From positions 176,097 through 240,096 of the forward strand of contig JAIVEN010000045.1 in NCBI GenBank assembly GCA_026686845.1: a DNA stretch of 64,000 nucleotides, written 5' to 3'. This document shows, in pieces, positions 35,901 to 48,400 of this stretch; the stretch's first letter is position 1, and each line of letters begins with the position of its first letter. Under the pieces are notes generated by a model. It did not search any database. It was not told the DNA's origin and saw nothing but the letters and a program-made list of their open reading frames with translations. Position numbers and translations under genes: made by a program. Source of the DNA: Adenanthera pavonina. Lineage: Eukaryota > Streptophyta > Magnoliopsida > Fabales > Fabaceae.

Positions 35901-38900
35901 TGGCCAAAATGGCGTGATGATGAAGCCGAATTGTGCAAGTTTCTTCCAACTGGACTCGACTTGTTGTGAGTAAGCCGCATAAACTCCCTACCTCGCTTAG
36001 AATTCCAAATCTTGTGGCATTCTCCTCCTCAGAGACTCCTGATGAATGTTTAGAAACCTGGAACTTTCGAACAAAATGAGGTTAATGCGGAATCTGATTG
36101 TGTTCATTGCATTATACAAGGCTCAAATTGGTGTGAGTATTTCGGATAAAAGCACTAGCTCACTTCGTGTTGCAAATTTCGTGAGATTTTCCGATTTCTT
36201 TTGCTTTTCATAGCATTTTCATAAAGTTAGATCGTTTGGCCAAAATGGTGTCATAATGAAGCCGAATTGTGCAAGTTTCTTCCAACTGGACTCGACTTGT
36301 TGTGAGTAAGCCGCATAAACTCCCTACCCTCGCTTAGAATTCCAAATCTTGTGGCATTCTCCTCCTCAGAGGCTCCTGATGAATGTTTAGAAACCTGGAA
36401 CTTTCGAACAAAATGGGATTAAAGCGGAATCTGATTGTGTTCATTTCATCATACAAGGCTCAAATTGGTGTGAGTATTTCGGATAAAAGCACTAGCTCAC
36501 TTCGTGTTGCAAATTTCGTGAGATTTTCCGATTTCTTTTGCTTTTCATAGCATTTTCATAAGTTGGATCGTTTGGCCAAAATGGCGTGATGATGAAGCCG
36601 AATTGTGCAAGTTTCTTCCAGCTGGACTCGACTTGTTGTGAGTAAGCCGCATAAACTCCCTACCTCGCTTAGAATTCCAAATCTTGTGCATTCTCCTCCT
36701 CAGAGGCTCCTGATGAATGTTTAGAAACCTGGAACTTTCGAACAAAATGCGATTAAAGCGGAATCCGATTGTGTTCATTTCATCATACAAGGCTCAAATT
36801 GGTGTGAGTATTTCGGATAAAAGCACTAGCTCACTTCGTGTTGCAAATTTCGTGAGATTTTCCGATTTCTTTTGCTTTTCATAGCATTTTCATAAAGTTG
36901 GATCGTTTGGCCAAAATGGCGTGATGATGAAGCCGAATTGTGCAAGTTTCTTCCAGCTGGACCTGACTTGTTGTGAGTAAGCCGCATAAACTCCCTACCT
37001 CGCCTAAAATTCCAAAGCATGTTGCATTCTCCTCCTTAGAGGCTCCTGATGAATGTTTAGAAACCTGGAACTTTCGAACAAAATGAGGTTAAAGCGGAAT
37101 CTGATTGTGTTCATTTCATCATACAAGGCTCAAATTGGTGTGAGTATTTCGGATAAAATCACTAGCTCACTTCGTGTTGCAAATTTCGTGAGATTTTCCG
37201 ATTTCTTTTGCTTTTCTTAGCATTTTCATAAAGTTAGATCGTTTGGCCAAAATGGCGTGATGATGAAGCCGAATTGTGCAAGTTTCTTCCAACTGGACTC
37301 GACTTGTTGTGAGTAAGCCGCATAAACTCCCTACCTCGCTTAGAATTCCAAATCTTGTGGCATTCTCCTCCTCAGAGACTCCTGATGAATGTTTAGAAAC
37401 CTGGAACTTTCGAACAAAATGAGGTTAATGCGGAATCTGATTGTGTTCATTTCATTATACAAGGCTCAAATTGGTGTGAGTATTTCGGATAAAATGACTA
37501 CCTCACTTCGTGTTGCAAATTTCGTGAGATTTTTCGATTTCTTTTGCTTTTCATAGCATTTTCATAAAGTTGGATCGTTTGGCCAAAATGGCGTGATGAT
37601 GAAGCCGAATTGTGCAAGTTTCTTCCAACTGGACTCGACTTGTTGTGAGTAAGCCGCATAAACTCCCTACCTCGCTTAGAATTCCAAATCTTGTGGCATT
37701 CTCCTCCTCAGAGGCTCCTGATGAATGTTTAGAAACCTGGAACTTTCGAACAAAATGGGATTAAAGCGGAATCTGATTGTGTTCATTTCATCATACAAGG
37801 CTCAAATTGGTGTGAGTATTTCGGATAAAAGCACTAGCTCACTTCGTGTTGCAAATTTCGTGAGATTGTTCGATTTCTTTTGCTTTTCATAGCATTTTCA
37901 TAAAGTTGGATCGTTTGGCCAAAATGGCGTGATGATGAAGCCGAATTGTGCAAGTTTCTTCCAACTGGACTCGACTTGTTGTGAGTAAGCCGCATAAACT
38001 CCCTACCTCGCTTAGAATTCCAAATCTTGTGGCATTCTCCTCCTCAGAGACTCCTGATGAATGTTTAGAAACCTGGAACTTTCGAACAAAATGAGGTTAA
38101 TGCGGAATCTGATTGTGTTCATTGCATTATACAAGGCTCAAATTGGTGTGAGTATTTCGGATAAAAGCACTAGCTCACTTCGTGTTGCAAATTTCGTGAG
38201 ATTTTTCGATTTCTTTTGCTTTTCATAGCATTTTCATAAAGTTAGATCGTTTGGCCAAAATGGTGTCATAATGAAGCCGAATTGTGCAAGTTTCTTCCAA
38301 CTGGACTCGACTTGTTGTGAGTAAGCCGCATAAACTCCCTACCTCGCTTAGAATTCCAAATCTTGTGGCATTCTCCTCCTCAGAGGCTCCTGATGAATGT
38401 TTAGAAACCTGGAACTTTCGAACAAAATGGGATTAAAGCGGAATCTGATTGTGTTCATTTCATCATACAAGGCTCAAATTGGTGTGAGTATTTCGGATAA
38501 AAGCACTAGCTCACTTCGTGTTGCAAATTTCGTGAGATTTTCCGATTTCTTTTGCTTTTCATAGCATTTTCATAAAGTTGGATCGTTTGGCCAAAATGGC
38601 GTGATGATGAAGCCGAATTGTGCAAGTTTCTTCCAGCTGGACTCGACTTGTTGTGAGTAAGCCGCATAAACTCCCTACCTCGCTTAGAATTCCAAATCTT
38701 GTGGCATTCTCTTCCTCAGAGGCTCCTGATGAATGTTTAGAAACCTGGAACTTTCGAACAAAATGCGATTAAAGCGGAATCCGATTGTGTTCATTTCATC
38801 ATACAAGGCTCAAATTGGTGTGAGTATTTCGGATAAAAGCACTAGCTCACTTCGTGTTGCAAATTTCGTGAGATTTTCCGATTTCTTTTGCTTTTCATAG

Positions 38901-41900
38901 CATTTTCATAAAGTTGGATCGTTTGGCCAAAATGGCGTGATGATGAAGCCGAATTGTGCAAGTTTCTTCCAGCTGGACCTGACTTGTTGTGAGTAAGCCG
39001 CATAAACTCCCTACCTCGCCTAAAATTCCAAAGCATGTTGCATTCTCCTCCTTAGAGGCTCCTGATGAATGTTTAGAAACCTGGAACTTTCGAACAAAAT
39101 GAGGTTAAAGCGGAATCTGATTGTGTTCATTTCATCATACAAGGCTCAAATTGGTGTGAGTATTTCGGATAAAATCACTAGCTCACTTCGTGTTGCAAAT
39201 TTCGTGAGATTTTCCGATTTCTTTTGCTTTTCTTAGCATTTTCATAAAGTTAGATCGTTTGGCCAAAATGGCGTGATGATGAAGCCGAATTGTGCAAGTT
39301 TCTTCCAACTGGACTCGACTTGTTGTGAGTAAGCCGCATAAACTCCCTACCTCGCTTAGAATTCCAAATCTTGTGGCATTCTCCTCCTCAGAGACTCCTG
39401 ATGAATGTTTAGAAACCTGGAACTTTCGAACAAAATGAGGTTAATGTGGAATCTGATTGTGTTCATTTCATTATACAAGGCTCAAATTGGTGTGAGTATT
39501 TCGGATAAAATGACTACCTCACTTCGTGTTGCAAATTTCGTGAGATTTTTCGATTTCTTTTGCTTTTCATAGCATTTTCATAAAGTTGGATCGTTTGGCC
39601 AAAATGGTGTCATGATGAAGCCGAATTGTGCACGTTTCTTCCAACTAGACTCGAATTGTTGTGAGTAAGCCGCGTAAACTCCCTACCTCGCTTAGAATTC
39701 CAAATCTTGTGGCATTCTCCTCCTCAGAGACTCCTGATGAATGTTTAGAAACCTGGAACTTTCGAACAAAATGAGGTTAATGCGGAATCTGATTGTGTTC
39801 ATTTCATTATACAAGGCTCAAATTGGTGTGAGTATTTCGGATAAAATGACTACCTCACTTCGTGTTGCAAATTTCGTGAGATTTTTCGATTTCTTTTGCT
39901 TTTCATAGCATTTTCATAAAGTTGGATCGTTTGGCCAAAATGGCGTGATGATGAAGCCGAATTGTGCAAGTTTCTTCCAACTGGACTCGACTTGTTGTGA
40001 GTAAGCCGCATAAACTCCCTACCTCGCTTAGAATTCCAAATCTTGTGGCATTCTCCTCCTCAGAGGCTCCTGATGAATGTTTAGAAACCTGGAACTTTCG
40101 AACAAAATGGGATTAAAGCGGAATCTGATTGTGTTCATTTCATCATACAAGGCTCAAATTGGTGTGAGTATTTCGGATAAAAGCACTAGCTCACTTCGTG
40201 TTGCAAATTTCGTGAGATTTTCCGATTTCTTTTGCTTTTCATAGCATTTTCATAAAGTTGGATCGTTTGGCCAAAATGGCGTGATGATGAAGCCGAATTG
40301 TGCAAGTTTCTTCCAGCTGGACTCGACTTGTTGTGAGTAAGCCGCATAAACTCCCTACCTCGCTTAGAATTCCAAATCTTGTGGCATTCTCCTCCTCAGA
40401 GGCTCCTGATGAATGTTTAGAAACCTGGAACTTTCGAACAAAATGCGATTAAAGCGGAATCCGATTGTGTTCATTTCATCATACAAGGCTCAAATTGGTG
40501 TGAGTATTTCGGATAAAAGCACTAGCTCACTTCGTGTTGCAAATTTCGTGAGATTTTCCGATTTCTTTTGCTTTTCATAGCATTTTCATAAAGTTGGATC
40601 GTTTGGCCAAAATGGCGTGATGATGAAGCCGAATTGTGCAAGTTTCTTCCAGCTGGACCTGACTTGTTGTGAGTAAGCCGCATAAACTCCCTACCTCGCC
40701 TAAAATTCCAAAGCATGTTGCATTCTCCTCCTTAGAGGCTCCTGATGAATGTTTAGAAACCTGGAACTTTCGAACAAAATGCGATTAAAGCGGAATCTGA
40801 TTGTGTTCATTTCATCATACAAGGCTCAAATTGGTGTGAGTATTTCGGATAAAATCACTAGCTCACTTCGTGTTGCAAATTTCGTGAGATTTTCCGATTT
40901 CTTTTGCTTTTCTTAGCATTTTCATAAAGTTAGATCGTTTGGCCAAAATGGCGTGATGATGAAGCCGAATTGTGCAAGTTTCTTCCAACTGGACTCGACT
41001 TGTTGTGAGTAAGCCGCATAAACTCCCTACCCTCGCTTAGAATTCCAAATCTTGTGGCATTCTCCTCCTCAGAGACTCCTGATGAATGTTTAGAAACCTG
41101 GAACTTTCGAACAAAATGAGGTTAATGCGGAATCTGATTGTGTTCATTTCATTATACAAGGCTCAAATTGGTGTGAGTATTTCGGATAAAATGACTACCT
41201 CACTTCGTGTTGCAAATTTCGTGAGATTTTTCGATTTCTTTTGCTTTTCATAGCATTTTCATAAAGTTGGATCGTTTGGCCAAAATGGTGTCATGATGAA
41301 GCCGAATTGTGCACGTTTCTTCCAACTAGACTCGAATTGTTGTGAGTAAGCCGCGTAAACTCCCTACCTCGCTTAGAATTCCAAATCTTGTGGCATTCTC
41401 CTCCTCAGAGACTCCTGATGAATGTTTAGAAACCTGGAACTTTCGAACAAAATGAGGTTAATGCGGAATCTGATTGTGTTCATTTCATTATACAAGGCTC
41501 AAATTGGTGTGAGTATTTCGGATAAAATGACTACCTCACTTCGTGTTGCAAATTTCGTGAGATTTTTCGATTTCTTTTGCTTTTCATAGCATTTTCATAA
41601 AGTTGGATCGTTTGGCCAAAATGGCGTGATGATGAAGCCGAATTGTGCAAGTTTCTTCCAACTGGACTCGACTTGTTGTGAGTAAGCCGCATAAACTCCC
41701 TACCTCGCTTAGAATTCCAAATCTTGTGGCATTCTCCTCCTCAGAGACTCCTGATGAATGTTTAGAAACCTGGAACTTTCGAACAAAATGAGGTTAATGC
41801 GGAATCTGATTGTGTTCATTGCATTATACAAGGCTCAAATTGGTGTGAGTATTTCGGATAAAAGCACTAGCTCACTTCGTGTTGCAAATTTCATGAGATT

Positions 41901-43200
41901 TTCCGATTTCTTTTGCTTTTCATAGCATTTTCATAAAGTTAGATCGTTTGGCCAAAATGGTGTCATAATGAAGCCGAATTGTGCAAGTTTCTTCCAACTG
42001 GACTCGACTTGTTGTGAGTAAGCCGCATAAACTCCCTACCTCGCTTAGAATTCCAAATCTTGTGGCATTCTCCTCCTCAGAGGCTCCTGATGAATGTTTA
42101 GAAACCTGGAACTTTCGAACAAAAATGAGGTTAAAGCGGAATCTGATTGTGTTCATTTTCAACAATATATTACAAGGCTCAAATTGGTGTGAGTATTTCG
42201 GATAAAAGCACTAGCTCACTTCGTGTTGCAAATTTCGTGAGATTTTCCGATTTCTTTTGCTTTTCATAGCATTTTCATAAAGTTGGATCGTTTGGCCAAA
42301 ATGGCGTGATGATGAAGCCGAATTGTGCAAGTTTCTTCCAGCTGGACCTGACTTGTTGTGAGTAAGCCGCATAAACTCCCTACCCTCGCCTAAAATTCCA
42401 AAGCATGTTGCATTCTCCTCCTTAGAGGCTCCTGATGAATGTTTAGAAACCTGGAACTTTCGAACAAAATGAGGTTAAAGCGGAATCTGATTGTGTTCAT
42501 TTCATCATACAAGGCTCAAATTGGTGTGAGTATTTTGGATAAAATCACTAGCTCACTTCGTGTTGCAAATTTCGTGAGATTTTCCGATTTCTTTTGCTTT
42601 TCTTAGCATTTTCATAAAGTTAGATCGTTTGGCCAAAATGGCGTGATGATGAAGCCGAATTGTGCAAGTTTCTTCCAACTGGACTCGACTTGTTGTGAGT
42701 AAGCCGCATAAACTCCCTACCTCGCTTAGAATTCCAAATCTTGTGGCATTCTCCTCCTCAGAGACTCCTGATGAATGTTTAGAAACCTGGAACTTTCGAA
42801 CAAAATGAGGTTAATGCGGAATCTGATTGTGTTCATTTCATTATACAAGGCTCAAATTGGTGTGAGTATTTCGGATAAAATGACTACCTCACTTCGTGTT
42901 GCAAATTTCGTGAGATTTTTCGATTTCTTTTGCTTTTCATAGCATTTTCATAAAGTTGGATCGTTTGGCCAAAATGGTGTCATGATGAAGCCGAATTGTG
43001 CACGTTTCTTCCAACTAGACTCGAATTGTTGTGAGTAAGCAGAATTCCAAATCTTGTGGCATTCTCCTCCTCAGAGACTCCTGATGAATGTTTAGAAACC
43101 TGGAACTTTCGAACAAAATGAGGTTAATGCGGAATCTGATTGTGTTCATTTCATTATACAAGGCTCAAATTGGTGTGAGTATTTCGGATAAAATGACTAC
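29900..43200 (+). repeat. Higher-order repeat block with variable unit length (3 to 7 dimers)
   Basis: The marker CCAAAGCATG or CCAAAGCTTG occurs at 29957, 30965, 31971, 33313, 34660, 37012, 39028, 40708 and 42398. The spacings correspond to 3, 3, 4, 4, 7, 6, 5 and 5 dimers. Companion variants include GGACCTGACTTG, GCTTTTCTTAGC, ATGACTACCTCAC, GTTCATTGCATTATAC, GCCGCGTAAACTCC and AAATGCGATTAAAGC. Three 195-bp stretches ending at 37020, 39036 and 40716 are the same in minus-strand translation. The unit is thus repeatedly amplified with dimers gained or lost each time. Confidence 0.9.
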
Positions 43201-45400
43201 CTCACTTCGTGTTGCAAATTTCGTGAGATTTTCGATTTCTTTTGCTTTTCATAGCATTTTCATAAAGTTGGATCGTTTGGCCAAAATTGGCGTGATGATG
43301 AAGCCGAATTGTGCAAGTTCTTCCAACTGGACTCGACTTGTTGTGAGTAAGCCGCATAAACTCCCCTACCTCGCCTAAAATTCCAAATCTTGTGGCATTC
43401 CTCCTCCTCAGAGACTCCTGATGAATGTTTAGAAACCTGGAACTTTCGAACAAAATGAGGTTAATGCGGAATCTGATTGTGTTCATTGCATTATACAAGG
43501 CTCAAATTGGTGTGAGTATTTCGGATAAAAGCACTAGCTCACTTCGTGTTGCAAATTTCGTGAGATTTTCCCGATTTCTTTTGCTTTCATAGCATTTTCA
43601 TAAAGTTGGATCGTTTGGCCAAAATGGTGTCATGATGAAGCCGGAATTGTGCACGTTTCTTCCAACTAGACTTGAATTGTTGTGAGTAAGCCGCATAAAC
43701 TCCCCTACCTCGCCTAAAATTCCAAATCTTGTGGCATTCTCCTCCTCAGAGACTCCTGATGAATGTTTAGAAACCTGGAACTTTCGAACAAAATGAGGTA
43801 AAGCGGATTCTGATTGTGTTCATTTCATCATATAAGGCTCAAATTGGTGGTGAGTATTTCGGATAAAATCACTAGCTCACTTCGTTTTGCAAATTTCGTG
43901 AGATTTTTCGATTTCTTTTGCTTTTCGTAGCATTTTCATAAAGTTGGATCGTTTGGCCAAAATGGCGTGATGATGAAGCCGAATTGTGCAAGTTTCTTCC
44001 AGCTGGACTCGACTTGTTGTGAGTAAGCCGCATAAACTCCCTACCTCGCCTAAAATTCCAAAGCTTGTTGCATTCTCCTCCTCAGAGGCTCCTGATGAAT
44101 GTTTAGAAACCTGGAACTTTCGAACAAAATGAGGTTAAAGCGGAATCCGTTGTGTTCATTTCATCATACAAGGCTCAAATTGGGTGTGAGTATTTCGGAT
44201 AAAAGCACTAGCTCACTTCCTGTTGCAAATTTCGTGAGATTTTCCGATTTCTTTTGCTTTTCATAGCATTTATCATAAAGTTGGATCGTTTGGCCAAAAT
44301 GGCGTGATGATGAGAGCCGAATTGTGCACGTTTCTTCCAACTAGACTCGAATTGTTGTGAGTAAGCCGCATAAACTCCCTACCTCGCCTAAAATTCCAAA
44401 TCTTGTGGCATTCTCCTCCTCAGAGACTCCCTGATGAATGTTTAGAAACCTGGAACTTTCGAACAAAATGAGGTTAAAGCGGAATCTGATTGTGTTCATT
44501 TCATTATACAAGGCTCAAATTGGTGTGAGTATTTCGGATTAAAATCACTAGCTCACTTCGTTTTGCAAATTTCGTGAGATTTCTCGATTTCTTTTGCTTT
44601 TCATAGCATTTTCATAAAGTTGGATCGTTTGGCCAAATGGCGTGATGATGAAGCCGAATTGTGCAAGTTTCTTCCAGCTGGACTCGACTTGTTGTGAGAA
44701 AGCCGCATAAACTCCCTACCTCGCTTAGAATTCCCAAATCTTGTGGCATTATCCTCCTTAGAGGCTCCTGATGAATGTTTAGAAACCCGGAACTTTCAAC
44801 AAAATGGGGTTAAAGCGGGAATTTGATTGTGTTCATTTCATCATATAAGGCTCAAATTGGGTGTGTGAGTATTTCGGATAAAAGCACTAGCTCACTTCGT
44901 GTTGCAAATTTCGTGAGATTTTCCGATTTCTTTTGCTTTTCATAGCAATTTCATAAAGTTGGATCGTTTGGCCAAAATGGCGTGATGATGAAGCCGAAAT
45001 GTGCAAGTTTCTTCCAGCTGGACTCGACTGATGTTTGTGAGTAAGCCGCATAAACTCCCTACCTCGCTTAGAATTCCAAATCTTGTGGCATTCTCCTCCT
45101 CAGAGGCTCCTGATGAGTGTTTAGAAACCTGGAACTTTCGAACAAAATGAGGTTATAAGCGGAATCTGATTGTGTTCATTTCATCATACCAGGCTCAAAT
45201 TGGTGTGAGTATTTCGGATAAAAGCACTAGCTCACTTCATGTTGCAAATTTCGTGAGATTTTCCGATTTCTTTTGCTTTTCATAGCATTTTCATAAAGTT
45301 GGATCGTATTGGCCAAAATGGCGTGATGATGAAGCCCGAATTGTGCAAGTTTCTTCCAGCTGGACTCGACCTGTTGTGAGAAAGCCGCATAAACTCCCTA
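42280..45400 (+). repeat. Long block duplication, copy 1 (offset about 4.7 kb)
   Basis: The order of variants from about 42280 to 44790 recurs at about 46990-49500, offset 4704-4729 bp. They include TATTTTGGATAAAATC (42533 and 47237), ATTGCATTATAC, TAGACTTGAATTG, CTTTTCGTAG (43921 and 48650), CTTCCTGTTGC, TTCTCGATTTC and GGCATTATCC. Then 45100-45400 matches 49490-49790 (GATGAGTGTTTAG, CATACCAGG, GACCTGTTGTGAGAAAG), with one dimer less in the second copy. Confidence 0.82.
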
Positions 45401-48400
45401 CCTCGCTAGAATTCCAAATCTTGTGGCATTCTCCTCCTCAGAGACTCCTGATGAATGTTTAGAAACCTGGAACTTTCGAACAAAATGAGGTTAATGCGGA
45501 ATCTGATTGTGTTCATTTCATTATACAAGGCTCAAATTGGTGTGAGTATTTCGGATAAAATGACTACCTCACTTCGTGTTGCAAATTTCGTGAGATTTTT
45601 CGATTTCTTTTGCTTTTCATAGCATTTTCATAAAGTTGGATCGTTTGGGCCAAAATGGCGTGATGATGAAGCCGAATTGTGCAAGTTTCTTCCAACTGGA
45701 CTCGACTTGTTGTGAGTAAGCCGCATAAACTCCCTACCTCGCTTAGAATTCCAAATCTTGTGGCATTCTCCTCCTCAGAGACTCCTGATGAATGTTTAGA
45801 AACCTGGAACCTTTCGAACAAAATGAGGGTTAATGCGGAATCTGATTGTGTTCATTGCATTATACAAGGCTCAAATTGGGTGTGAGTATTTCGGATAAAA
45901 GCACTAGCTCACTTCGTGTTGCAAATTTCGTGAGATTTTCCGATTTCTTTTGCTTTTCATAGCATTTTCATAAAAGTTAGATCGTTTGGCCAAAATGGTG
46001 TCATAATGAAGCCCGGAATTGTGCAAGTTTCTTCCAACTGGACTCGACTTGTTGTGAGTAAGCCGCATAAACTCCCTACCTCGCTTAGAATTCCAAATCT
46101 TGTGGCATTCTCCTCCTCAGAGGCTCCTGATGAATGTTTAGAAACCTGGAACTTTCGAACAAAATGAGGTTAAAGCGGAATCTGATTGTGTTCATTTCAT
46201 TATACAAGGCTCAAATTGGTGTGAGTATTTCGGATAAAATCACTAGCTCACTTCGTGTTGCAAATTTCGTGAGATTTTTCGATTTCTTTTGCTTTCATAG
46301 CATTTTCATAAAGTTGGATCGTTTGGCCAAAATGGCGTGATGATGAAGCCGAATTGTGCAAGTTTCTTCCAGCTGACTCGACTTGTTGTGAGTAAGCCGC
46401 ATAAACTCCCTACCTCGCTTAGAATTCCAAATCTTGTGGCATTCTCCTCCTCAGAGGCTCCTGATGAATGTTTAGAAACCTGGAACTTTCGAACAAAAAT
46501 GGGAATTAAGCGGAATCTGATTGTGTTCATTTCATCATACAAGGCTCAAATTGGTGTGAGTATTTCGGATAAAAGCACTAGCTCACTTCGTGTTGCAAAT
46601 TTCGTGAGATTTTCCGATTTCTTTTGCTTTTCATAGCATTTTCATTAAAGTTGGATCGTTTGGCCAAAATGGCGTGATGATGAAGCCAAATTGTGCAAGT
46701 TTCTTCCAGCTGGACTCGACTTGTTGTGAGTAAGCCGCATAAACTCCCTACCTCGCTTAGAATTCCAAATCTTGTGGCATTCTCCTCCTCAGAGGCTCCT
46801 GATGAATGTTTAGAAACCTGGGAACTTTCGAACAAAATGCGATTAAGCGGAATCCGATTGTGTTCATTTCATTCATACAAGGCTCAAATTGGTGTGAGGT
46901 ATTTCGGATAAAAGCACTAGCTCACTTCGTGTTGCAAATTTCGTGAGATTTCCGATTTCTTTTGCTTTTCATAGCATTTTCCATAAAGTTGGATCGTATT
47001 GGCCAAAATGGCATGATGATGAAGCCGAATTGTGCAAGTTTCTTCCAGCTGGACCTGACTTGTTGTGAGTAAGCCGCATAAACTCCCTACCTCGCCTAAA
47101 ATTCCAAAGCATGTTGCATTCTCCTCCTTAGAGGCTCCTGATGAATGTTTAGAAACCTGGAACTTTCGAACAAAATGAGGTTAAAGCGGAATCTGATTGT
47201 GTTCATTTCATCATACAAGGCTCAAATTGGTGTGAGTATTTTGGATAAAATCCCTAGCTCACTTCGTGTTGCAAATTTCGTGAGATTTTCCGATTTCTTT
47301 TGCTTTTCTTAGCATTTTCATAAAGTTAGATCGTTTGGCCAAAATGGCGTGATGATGAAGCCGAATTGTGCAAGTTTCTTCCAACTGGACTCGACTTGTT
47401 GTGAGTAAGCCGCATAAACTCCCTACCTCGCTTAGAATTCCAAATCTTGTGGCATTCTCCTCAGAGACTCCTGATGAATGTTTAGAAACCTGGAACTTTC
47501 GAACAAAATGAGGTTAATGCGGAATCTGATTGTGTTCATTTCATTATACAAGGCCTCAAATTGGGTGTGTGAGTATTTCGGATAAAATGACTACCTCACT
47601 TCGTGTTGCAAATTTCGTGAGATTTTTCGATTTCTTTTGCTTTTCATAGCATTTTCATAAAGTTGGATCGTTTGGCCAAAATGGTGTCATGATGAAGCCG
47701 AATTGTGCACGTTTCTTCCAACTAGACTCGAATTGTTGTGAGTAAGCGCGTAAACTCCTACCTCGCTTAGAATTCCAAATCTTGTGGCATTCTCCTCCTC
47801 AGAGACTCCTGATGAATGTTTAGAAACCTGGAACTTTCGAACAAAATGAGGTTAATGCGGAATCTGATTGTGTTCATTTCATTATACAAGGCTCAAATTG
47901 GTGTGAGTATTTCGGATAAAATGACTACCTCACTTCGTGTTGCAAATTTCGTGAGATTTTTCGATTTCTTTTGCTTTTCATAGCATTTTCATAAAGTTGG
48001 ATCGTTTGGCCAAAATGGGCGTGATGATGAAGCCGAATTGTGCAAGTTTCTTCCAACTGGACTCGACTTGTTGTGAGTAAGCCGCATAAACTCCCTACCT
48101 CGCCTAAAATTCCAATCTTGTGGCATTCTCCTCCTCAGAGACTCCTGATGAATGTTTAGAAACCTGGAACTTTCGAACAAAATGAGGTTAATGCGGAATC
48201 TGATTGTGTTCATTGCATTATACAAGGCTCAAAGTTGGGTGTGAGTATTTCGGATAAAAGCACTAGCTCACTTCGTGTTGCAAATTTCGTGAGATTTTCC
48301 GATTTCTTTTGCTTTTCATAGCATTTTCATAAAGTTGGATCGTTTGGCCAAAATGGTGTCATGATGAAGCCGAATTGTGCACGTTTCTTCCAACTAGACT

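Noticed and set aside
36826..37020. Identical 64-codon minus-strand frames at 36826-37020, 38842-39036 and 40522-40716, as if a gene family
   Set aside because: The identity is explained by recent HOR duplication of the underlying DNA; non-coding flanks are equally conserved.
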